Positions 1 to 4,941 of a stretch of 7,798 bases of DNA are shown here, piece after piece; the stretch's first letter is position 1; each line of letters opens with the position of its first letter. The notes below the pieces were generated by a model. The model was not told the DNA's origin. It saw only the letters and a program-made list of their open reading frames with translations, and made no database searches. The position numbers were made by a program, and so were the translations under genes. The DNA is from an uncultured Collinsella sp. (lineage in GTDB: Bacteria; Actinomycetota; Coriobacteriia; Coriobacteriales; Coriobacteriaceae): contig USGN01000052.1 of NCBI GenBank assembly GCA_900554255.1, forward strand, positions 1-7,798, read 5' to 3'.

Positions 1-727
1 CGAAGTCCATGGCGTTGGCAGCGCGCAGGCGGCGCTCCAGCTCCATATAGACCTGCGCGGCCTTTTTGTCGTTGGGGCTGTCGGCGGATTTGAGCATGTC
101 CTCGGGCCCGATCATGGCGTTTTTAGCCGAGCTGATCTTGCTGCGGATCATGTTGATGGGAAACTGCTTTTGTTCAATGCCGAGCGCCTGCATAATGTCA
201 CGCACCATGCGCTTTGAGTCGTCATCATCGTAGATGGTGAACTGGCCGGTGTAGCCCAGCAGGTCGGCGTCCTCGCGCAGCATACGCACGCACATGGCGT
301 GGAAGGTGCACACCCACATGCCGCGAGTGCCGTTGGGAATGAGCGCTGCCAGACGCTCGCGCATCTCGGCCGCGGCCTTATTGGTAAACGTGATGGCCAG
401 GACCTGCCAGGGCTTAACGCCCAGGTCGCCCAGCATGTGCGCGATGCGGAAGGTCAGAACGCGGGTCTTGCCCGAGCCGGCGCCGGCAAGGACCAGCAAC
501 GGGCCCTCGGTGGTCAGGACCGCCTCGCGCTGGGCGGGGTTGAGGCTGTCGATGTCGACGAGCGGCTTGGCGGGCTTGGGCGCCGGGGCCGGGGCGTCGT
601 AGATGTCGAGCGGGACGAGCTCGGGTTCCGGCGCGGCGGGGGCGGTGTACGCATCGAGCGGCACGGGTTCCGGCGCGGGCGGCACGGGTACCGCAGTGTT
701 CTTTTCCCAGGGCAGGGGCTGGGTCAT
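1..727 (-). CDS. pcrA: ATP-dependent DNA helicase, PcrA/UvrD family (N-terminal part, 3' end cut by window edge)
   Basis: Superfamily 1A 3'-5' DNA helicase acting in nucleotide excision repair, replication restart and removal of proteins from DNA. The first 242 residues are present and the frame runs off the left edge. Visible motifs in order: Q-motif LNPAQREAV (62-70), Walker A GAGSGKT (82-88), motif Ia ITFTNKAAAEM (112-122), motif Ib CTFHAMCVRML, then TIYDDDDS and ISSAKNAMI. The last two resemble Gram-positive PcrA more than enteric UvrD. The start is the ATG at 725-727, preceded by GAGGAG (734-739) with a 6-nt gap. Oddly, the first ~58 residues before the Q-motif are a Pro/Ala-rich extension with two copies of a PEP..VPLD.Y.APA unit, where most homologues begin almost directly with the helicase core. 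It appears monocistronic, with a promoter at 789-817. Family assignment is very secure; the choice between the names pcrA and uvrD is conventional. Confidence 0.95.
   Translation of the reverse strand, partial: MTQPLPWEKNTAVPVPPAPEPVPLDAYTAPAAPEPELVPLDIYDAPAPAPKPAKPLVDIDSLNPAQREAVLTTEGPLLVLAGAGSGKTRVLTFRIAHMLGDLGVKPWQVLAITFTNKAAAEMRERLAALIPNGTRGMWVCTFHAMCVRMLREDADLLGYTGQFTIYDDDDSKRMVRDIMQALGIEQKQFPINMIRSKISSAKNAMIGPEDMLKSADSPNDKKAAQVYMELERRLRAANAMDF
622..678. repeat. in-frame 15-bp direct repeats coding the PcrA N-terminal extension
   Basis: CGGGTTCCGGCGCGG occurs at 622-636 and again at 664-678, a 42-bp (14-codon) period inside the helicase reading frame. The protein consequence is two similar units, PEPVPLDAYTAPA and PEPELVPLDIYDAPA. 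This looks like an internal duplication in a disordered N-terminal tail and could vary in copy number between strains. Confidence 0.75.
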
Positions 728-788
728 GGGCGACTCCTCATCTGACGGACGGCGCGCCTGCGGGCAGCGCCATAGTTTGAGCCGTACC

Positions 789-817
789 AGTATACCGAGC
801 CGCGCGGACACCGACGC
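789..817 (-). promoter_or_regulatory. sigma-70-type promoter for the helicase gene
   Basis: On the minus strand, TTGCGT (812-817) and TATACT (789-794) are separated by exactly 17 bp. The -10 box matches the consensus at five of six positions and the -35 box at its TTG. Transcription would start near 782, leaving about 55 nt of leader before the ATG at 727. It is the only good -10/-35 pair seen in this gap. Confidence 0.6.
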
Positions 818-866
818 AAATCACACCACGACTCCGTGCGCGATCGTCAGGCCCGCCCCAGCGGGT

Positions 867-933
867 TTGGTGCAAAGGTGTCAGGTTTGTCTGCACCAAG
901 CTGGTGCAAAGTAACCTGACACCTTTGCACCAA
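867..933. repeat. paired palindromic REP/MITE-like element
   Basis: Two inverted 21-bp arms (867-887 and 913-933) are perfect reverse complements and flank a 25-nt centre. The centre contains its own 7-bp stem TGCACCA/TGGTGCA (892-898 and 902-908, loop AGC). The element can also be read as two nearly identical ~33-nt units in opposite orientation (867-899 and 901-933), each bounded by TTGGTGCA or TGGTGCA and TGCACCA(A). There is no T-tract on either side, so it does not look like a terminator. The architecture resembles paired REP sequences or a very small non-autonomous element; no transposase lies in the window. Confidence 0.75.
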
Positions 934-968
934 TCACGGAGCCACCGATGTCACGGCAACGGTAGCGA

Positions 969-1068
969 GCGGCGGCCAGGGCGAACAAATTGGCATGAAA
1001 AGAGGGCGGCATAGACCTTTTGGTCATGCCACCCTCTTTGAATGATAAGTTGTCGCCCTGGCCGCCGC
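969..1068. repeat. 16-bp inverted repeat enclosing the uppP terminator
   Basis: GCGGCGGCCAGGGCGA at 969-984 is perfectly complementary to 1053-1068. The arms continue inward by three further pairs across one bulge (986-988 with 1050-1052). They enclose the terminator hairpin at 999-1039, giving a two-tier structure of about 100 nt in the 3' region of uppP. The inner arm begins 15 nt past the uppP stop codon. Confidence 0.7.
999..1039 (-). terminator. uppP transcription terminator (possibly bidirectional)
   Basis: The arms 999-1017 and 1022-1039 pair over about 18 bp with one bulge and one mismatch, around a 4-nt loop. Read on the minus strand, the second arm ends in CTCTTTTC, a short U-tract. 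It lies 45 nt downstream of the uppP stop and ahead of the helicase promoter, so it would separate the two transcription units. On the plus strand the T-run is only three bases. Confidence 0.75.
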
Positions 1069-1083
1069 GCTGCGTCGACTAAG

Positions 1084-2064
1084 CTAGAGGCCGAGCATCG
1101 GCTCCAGAACGAAGAAGTATGCGAGCACTACGATGCCCAGGATGATGCGGTAAACACCGAAGCACTTAAAGTCGTGACGGCGGACGAAGCCCATGAGCCA
1201 CTTGATGGCGATGAGCGAAACCACAAAGGCCACAACGCAGCCCACGCCCAGGATAGCGACCTCGTTGGCGCCGAACGTGCCGCCCTTGATGAAGTACTTG
1301 ACCAGCTTGAGCGCACTCGCGCCAAACATGACAGGGATGGCCAGGAAGAACGTAAACTTGGACGCCACCGAACGCGTGCAGCCCAAAAGCAGGCCGCCGA
1401 TGATGGTAGAACCGGAGCGAGACGTACCAGGCACCAGCGAAAGCACCTGGAAGCAGCCGATACCCAGCGCAGTCTTCCAGCTCAAGTCCTCGAGCGTGGC
1501 GATGGAGCCAAAGTCCAGGCTATCGTTATCGTCCTCATCCTCAGCGGTAGCCGCGGCGGGCGCCGCAAAGTGCGCACCGGCGGGACGTCCGCCCGCCACC
1601 ACAGCACGCGAACCAAACGAACCGGCAACGGCCATTTCCTCGCGCTTGCTCGCGCGCCAGTTCTCAATCACGATAAACAGTACGCCGTACACAATGAGCG
1701 CCAACGCCACGACGGGAGCATTGTAGAAATGCTCCTCCATCCAGTCGTTGAGCGGCAGACCGATCGCCGCGGCGGGAATGCAGCCGAGCACAATCTTGCC
1801 CCACAGCACCCAGGTGTCGCGACGGCCCTCCTTGCCCTTGCTGGGCGAGAACGGGTTAAGGTCGTAGAAGAACAGGACGCAGACGGCCAAAATGGCGCCA
1901 AGCTGAATCACGACCAAGAACATATTCCAGAACGTCTCGCTCACGTTCATCTTGACGAACTCGTCCACCAAGATCATGTGACCGGTCGACGAAACGGGCA
2001 GCCATTCGGTGATGCCCTCGACCAGGCCCATGAAGGCAGATTTTAGAAGCTCGATGATATCCAA
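1084..2064 (-). CDS. uppP: undecaprenyl-diphosphatase (UppP/BacA)
   Basis: Integral membrane phosphatase that converts undecaprenyl diphosphate to the monophosphate, recycling the lipid carrier for peptidoglycan and other wall polymers; its overproduction is known to give bacitracin resistance. The N-terminal signature VEGITEWLPVSSTGH (15-29) carries the family's E-xxx-E pair (E16, E20) and H29, and the second signature PGTSRSGST (212-220) carries the catalytic-site Arg216. Several hydrophobic segments span the rest. I place the start at TTG 2062-2064, because GAGGGGG (2070-2076) sits 5 nt upstream and the resulting DIIELLKSAFMGLVEG matches the usual N-terminus; the ATG at 2131-2133 would add 23 unrelated residues. 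The length is 326 residues against about 265-280 in the family. The excess is a hydrophilic Ala/Asp/Glu-rich stretch at about 138-195, between the segment ending FIVIENW and WKTALGIG. It is followed by its own terminator. Confidence 0.96.
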   Translation of the reverse strand: MDIIELLKSAFMGLVEGITEWLPVSSTGHMILVDEFVKMNVSETFWNMFLVVIQLGAILAVCVLFFYDLNPFSPSKGKEGRRDTWVLWGKIVLGCIPAAAIGLPLNDWMEEHFYNAPVVALALIVYGVLFIVIENWRASKREEMAVAGSFGSRAVVAGGRPAGAHFAAPAAATAEDEDDNDSLDFGSIATLEDLSWKTALGIGCFQVLSLVPGTSRSGSTIIGGLLLGCTRSVASKFTFFLAIPVMFGASALKLVKYFIKGGTFGANEVAILGVGCVVAFVVSLIAIKWLMGFVRRHDFKCFGVYRIILGIVVLAYFFVLEPMLGL

Positions 2065-2217
2065 AGGGACCCCCTCATTAGACACCCGCCGGTAGATGTT
2101 CTGCGGACGATGCGGGCGATGTCCCATTATCAACCGTTGGCAGTGCGACCGCGCCTGCCCTTACCAAAAAACTCGCCCGTTCACAGAATTGCGAGCGGTC
2201 AAACCGAAATCCTTGGG

Positions 2218-2223
2218 TATAAC
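2218..2223 (+). promoter_or_regulatory. candidate -10 box for the universal stress gene
   Basis: TATAAC matches the -10 consensus at five of six positions and lies in the 249-bp gap between the divergent uppP and usp genes. No good -35 box is found 15-18 bp upstream and there is no extended TG motif, so it is tentative. A start near 2230 would give a leader of about 84 nt. That leader is C-rich (2257-2289) and contains a CGCACG/CGTGCG stem (2272-2277 with 2289-2294) just ahead of the ribosome binding site. Confidence 0.3.
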
Positions 2224-2313
2224 TGCAACAAGATAAAGTGTCCGGCGGCCAACGCGCCCGCGCCCGCCCGACGCACGAGCCCCGCGCCCGTGCGATAGAC
2301 CAAGGAGGAAACC

Positions 2314-2751
2314 ATGAACGAGGGCTACACCAAGGTATTTGTTTCACTCGACGGTACTGAGCAGCAGGATTTTGTGCTCGCACGCGCCATCAAGGTCGCC
2401 GCGAACAACGGCGCTAAGCTGATCATCGGCCACGTCATCGACTCCACCGCGCTCGAGAGCGCCGGTTCCTATCCGGTCGACCTGGTCAACGGCTTGGAGG
2501 AGGCCTTTAACAACTCCATCGCCAAGCAGCTCGAGGAGGCCAAGGCCAATCCCGACATTCCCGAGGTCGAGGTCATGATTCGTACCGGCCGCATTCGTGA
2601 GACGCTCAAGGATGAGATGCTCGACGTGGTCAAGCCCGATCTGGTGCTCTGCGGCGCCCGCGGCCTGTCCTCAATTAAGTACGCGCTACTGGGCTCGATT
2701 TCGACGTTCCTGCTGCGCAATACGGACTGCGACATTCTGGTCGTGAAGTAG
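2314..2751 (+). CDS. universal stress protein, UspA family (single domain, ATP-binding type)
   Basis: Small cytoplasmic nucleotide-binding protein of the UspA superfamily, typically dimeric and linked to survival of starvation or stress; its exact role here is unknown. The protein is 145 residues, normal for a single Usp domain. It opens with strand KVFVSLDGTEQ carrying the conserved Asp (D13), has a second strand LIIGHVID (36-43), and ends with PDLVLCGARGLSS and the last strand CDILVVK. The ATP-binding signature G-2x-G-9x-G-S is intact: G114, G117, G127, S128. The start ATG is set by AAGGAGG (2302-2308) with a 5-nt gap. The gene stands alone, divergent from uppP and convergent with the kinase operon, and is followed by a long hairpin and a strong terminator. 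Confidence 0.95.
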   Translation: MNEGYTKVFVSLDGTEQQDFVLARAIKVAANNGAKLIIGHVIDSTALESAGSYPVDLVNGLEEAFNNSIAKQLEEAKANPDIPEVEVMIRTGRIRETLKDEMLDVVKPDLVLCGARGLSSIKYALLGSISTFLLRNTDCDILVVK

Positions 2752-2764
2752 GTTCCTTCCCGTC

Positions 2765-2855
2765 GGTGCAAGGCCTGCGGGGTTATCACGCCGACGTCCT
2801 CGCCGCTTCGCGGCTGCGGGATGTCGGCTTAGATAACCCCTCCCGGCCTTGCGCC
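2765..2855 (+). other. long multi-stem hairpin in the 3' region of the usp gene
   Basis: A 91-nt stretch beginning 14 nt after the usp stop folds back on itself in consecutive stems. Stem one is GGTGCAAGGCC (2765-2775) with GGCCTTGCGCC (2845-2855), including one G-U pair. Next are GGGGTTATC (2779-2787) with GATAACCCC (2832-2840), and GCCGAC (2790-2795) with GTCGGC (2823-2828). A terminal GCCGC-TTC-GCGGC hairpin (2802-2814) caps it. It lies between the coding region and the terminator at 2896, so it would be part of the usp transcript. It could be a dispersed palindromic repeat, an mRNA-stabilising 3' structure, or a small RNA. The pairing is seen directly; the function is not known. Confidence 0.65.
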
Positions 2856-2895
2856 TTCGTCACCGTACTTCAGCGAGTTGGCTGATAAAAGATGG

Positions 2896-2926
2896 CGTGC
2901 CGCCCCGTTTGGGGCGGCACGTTTTT
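2896..2926 (+). terminator. strong intrinsic terminator of the usp gene
   Basis: A perfect 11-bp GC-rich stem, CGTGCCGCCCC (2896-2906) with GGGGCGGCACG (2911-2921), has loop GTTT and is followed by TTTTT (2922-2926). On the minus strand a TTTT run lies a few bases past the stem, so it may also stop the convergent kinase operon. Confidence 0.92.
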
Positions 2927-2954
2927 GTTATAGAAGATTCATTTGAGCCTCATG

Positions 2955-3019
2955 GCTATGTTCACGTTCGGGAACATAGCGCCAGTTGCCTTAGCTAAGT
3001 TCACGTTCGGGAACATAGC
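2955..3019. repeat. two direct copies of a GTTC/GAAC hairpin between convergent genes
   Basis: A 21-bp sequence is repeated exactly at 2960-2980 and 2999-3019 (period 39 bp). Each copy is the core of a hairpin. The first pairs GCTATGTTC (2955-2963) with GAACATAGC (2972-2980). The second pairs GCTAAGTTC (2994-3002) with GAACATAGC (3011-3019) with one A-A mismatch. Each copy also contains the shorter palindrome GTTC-GG-GAAC. They lie just beyond the kinase stop codon (3044), and no T-tract follows on either strand. They may be tandem protein-binding sites or 3' RNA hairpins. Confidence 0.7.
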
Positions 3020-3043
3020 CGTCCACACCGCAAAACAGCCCGG

Positions 3044-4087
3044 CTACTCAAAGTATTGGAACTTGTTCGTTGAAAAAGCGAACGTGACGACGAAGCCTTC
3101 GCCCGGCTCGGACGATGCGGTGACGTCGATGCCCATCTTGGAGCACAGACGCGCCACCAGGTAGAGGCCGATGCCTGTTGCGCGCTTGGTGGCGCGGCCG
3201 TTGTCGCCGGTAAAGCCCTTCTCGAACACGCGTGGCAGGTCTGCCGCACACACGCCGCAGCCATTGTCGGCAACGGTGAGCTCAATGCGCTCACTCGCCA
3301 GGCCCTCGTCCAGCAACGCGCCCGAAAACGTGATCTTCGCGCCGTCCTCACGCGCGTATTTAATGCTGTTCTGAATGAGCTGGCCCAGAATAAACTCGAG
3401 CCACTTCTCGTCGGTAAAGACCTCGAAGTCGAGGTTTTCGCACACCGGAGCCACGTGCGCCGCGATGAGCTCGCGCGCGTTGGCCTTAATCGCGCCCGTC
3501 ACCAAGGTCTTGAGATCCCAGCGGCGAATCAGGTAGTCGCGCTCCACGACTTCCGAGCGCGCATAGTACAGCGCCTGGTCGATATAGCGCTCCACGCGAG
3601 CCAACTCACGGCCCAGGTCATCCACGCGCGACAGGTCGTCTTCGCTGCCGTCCAGGTTTTCCAAAATCAGGTGGGCTGCCGCCAGGGGCAGCTTGGCCTC
3701 GTGGACCCAGCTCTCGATATAGTCGCGATAGTCATCGGTCTGACGCCGGCCTTCGGCAACCTCGTCGCAGGCAGCTTTGTCCACCCGGCGCAAGACCTCG
3801 TATTCGAGCTCGCCCTCGGCATAGGTCGGGCATTGCACCATCTCCTGCACCCATGCGGGACTCTCGAGTTCCTCTGCCGCACGCTCCAGCTGGCGCAGAA
3901 AACGGCGACGGCGAGCGTACTCGATCACGATGCCGAGCATACCGAAAATAAAGGACACGCCAACCGCCACGACCACGATAGAAACGGGTGCGCCGGCGAC
4001 CGTCAGCACAAAGCAGCTCAGCAGCACGCCGCAGGTCCACACGGCGACGGGAAGCAGCGCATCTTTAAAGAACTTGCCAAACGACAT
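3044..4087 (-). CDS. sensor histidine kinase, intramembrane-sensing (BceS-like) architecture
   Basis: Membrane histidine kinase of 347 residues that should autophosphorylate and pass phosphate to the regulator encoded just upstream. Two hydrophobic segments (about 11-30 and 35-56) are joined by only a few residues (AGAP), so there is essentially no extracellular sensor domain. A charged linker leads to the dimerisation helix with phospho-acceptor His129 in SWVHEAKLPL (126-135), the WVH..K.P form typical of BceS/GraS-type kinases. The ATPase domain has an N-box LIQNSIKYA (Asn240), G1 DNGCGV (274-279), F-box VFEKGFTG and G2 ATGIGLYLV. All catalytic motifs look intact. The start ATG lies 9 bp after the regulator's stop codon, with AGGGG upstream overlapping that end, indicating translational linkage. 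BceS-like kinases usually sense peptide antibiotics through an ABC transporter, but none is encoded next to this operon. The stimulus is therefore unknown. Confidence 0.93.
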   Translation of the reverse strand: MSFGKFFKDALLPVAVWTCGVLLSCFVLTVAGAPVSIVVVAVGVSFIFGMLGIVIEYARRRRFLRQLERAAEELESPAWVQEMVQCPTYAEGELEYEVLRRVDKAACDEVAEGRRQTDDYRDYIESWVHEAKLPLAAAHLILENLDGSEDDLSRVDDLGRELARVERYIDQALYYARSEVVERDYLIRRWDLKTLVTGAIKANARELIAAHVAPVCENLDFEVFTDEKWLEFILGQLIQNSIKYAREDGAKITFSGALLDEGLASERIELTVADNGCGVCAADLPRVFEKGFTGDNGRATKRATGIGLYLVARLCSKMGIDVTASSEPGEGFVVTFAFSTNKFQYFE

Positions 4088-4096
4088 AGCCGGCCC

Positions 4097-4768
4097 CTAG
4101 ACCGAATAGCCCTGGCCGCGATGGGTGGTCAAATACCCCTTAATGCCGATTATTTCGAGCGTGGTGCGCAGGCGGTTGATGTTGACGGTAAGCGTGTTGT
4201 CGTCCACGAAGGCGTCAGAGTCCCACAGGTCCTGCATGATGGCCGAGCGCGAAACGATCTTGCCTGCACGGCTCAGAAGCAGCGAAAGGATACGCAGCTC
4301 GTTTTTGGTGAGCTCGGTGCTAGTGCCGGTTTGCGTGTTGGTAACCATGGAGCGGGCGAGGTCGAGCTCCAGCCCCTTGTGGACAAGTGTGCTGCGCTCG
4401 CCTGCCGCCGCGGTGCGACGCAGCAGTGCGTTGATGCGCGCCACGAGCACACGGGCGCTGTAGGGCTTGGGAACAAAGTCGTCCGCGCCGAGCGTCATGG
4501 CCATGACCTCGTCGATCTCGGTCGTGCGCGACGTGAGGACGATGATGGGGACCTCGGATTCGCGGCGAACCTCGTGGCAGATATGCTGGCCGTCCTTGAC
4601 GGGAAGCGTGAGGTCGAGCAGCACCAGGTCGGGCGCGGCGGCGAGAATATCGCGCGAAACATGCTCGAACGATTCGCAGGCCTCGACCTCAAAACCGGCA
4701 CGGGCAAGGATGTCGGCAAGCTCGCGACGAATGGGCTCGTCGTCCTCAACGATATAGATCAGCGCCAT
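4097..4768 (-). CDS. OmpR/PhoB-family response regulator
   Basis: DNA-binding response regulator of 223 residues, a normal length, and first gene of an operon with the histidine kinase (9-bp gap). The receiver domain has the acidic pair D9/D10, phospho-acceptor Asp52 in LLDLTLP, Thr79 (IVLTS) and Lys101 (VPKPY). The C-terminal winged helix (about 128-223) contains LTKNELRILSLLL, the turn before SRSAIMQDLW, recognition helix NTLTVNINRLRTTLE, and the wing TTHRGQGYSV. All are characteristic of the OmpR class, and closest in style to regulators paired with BceS/GraS-type kinases. The start ATG follows GAGGGGAG at about 6 nt. The 173-bp gap upstream has a CATAAT box (4801-4806, minus strand) but no clear -35 partner, so the promoter is unresolved. 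Confidence 0.95.
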   Translation of the reverse strand: MALIYIVEDDEPIRRELADILARAGFEVEACESFEHVSRDILAAAPDLVLLDLTLPVKDGQHICHEVRRESEVPIIVLTSRTTEIDEVMAMTLGADDFVPKPYSARVLVARINALLRRTAAAGERSTLVHKGLELDLARSMVTNTQTGTSTELTKNELRILSLLLSRAGKIVSRSAIMQDLWDSDAFVDDNTLTVNINRLRTTLEIIGIKGYLTTHRGQGYSV

Positions 4769-4897
4769 GGATTCCGCTCCCCTCTTGGTTGTCTTGCCCC
4801 ATTATGACCGCGGAGCCGCAGGTGCGTGCCTCGCGCGGCACCAAGGTGACAGAACTGTTCGCAAGCGGCAGAGGCTTGCCTCTCGCTCGCGACGAGC

Positions 4898-4927
4898 ACG
4901 GGAATTAAATGAGTTTTTAATCCCCGT
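4898..4927 (-). terminator. hairpin downstream of the class-IV-like gene, possible terminator
   Basis: The 12-bp arms 4898-4909 and 4916-4927 pair with one G-U or A-C position around a 6-nt loop, starting 14 nt past the stop codon at 4942. On the minus strand no U-tract follows the stem, so intrinsic termination is uncertain. It may instead mark the 3' end of the message. A smaller GCAAGC/GCTTGC stem (4861-4866 with 4874-4879) lies further downstream. Confidence 0.45.
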
Positions 4928-4941
4928 CCCAGAATAATCAT

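Noticed and set aside
867..933. Reading the paired palindrome as a terminator
   Set aside because: No T-tract follows the stem on either strand, and uppP already has a terminator at 999-1039 with the helicase promoter in between.
1042..2046. 334-codon plus-strand open frame antisense to uppP
   Set aside because: The opposite strand encodes a complete UppP with both catalytic signatures. The plus-strand product is charged, low-complexity and motif-free, and its start lies inside the terminator/palindrome region.
2065..2133. Upstream ATG start for UppP adding 23 residues
   Set aside because: The added residues do not resemble a UppP N-terminus, whereas TTG at 2064 has GAGGGGG at the right distance and yields the usual start. 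The ATG lies close to GATAAT (2126-2131), which might instead be part of the uppP promoter.
2960..3019. LexA/SOS box in the GTTC/GAAC repeats
   Set aside because: The compact palindrome GTTC-GG-GAAC has a 2-bp centre, unlike the Gram-positive CGAAC-4N-GTTCG LexA site with outward-facing half-sites, and the sites are not upstream of a gene.
2943..3164. 73-codon plus-strand open frame containing the repeated hairpins
   Set aside because: The apparent internal protein repeat is just the tandem DNA repeat. It runs antisense into the kinase 3' end and has no good ribosome binding site.
3455..4807. 450-codon plus-strand open frame antisense to the two-component operon
   Set aside because: It spans both the kinase and the regulator on the opposite strand, has no recognisable motif and no convincing ribosome binding site; shadow frame.
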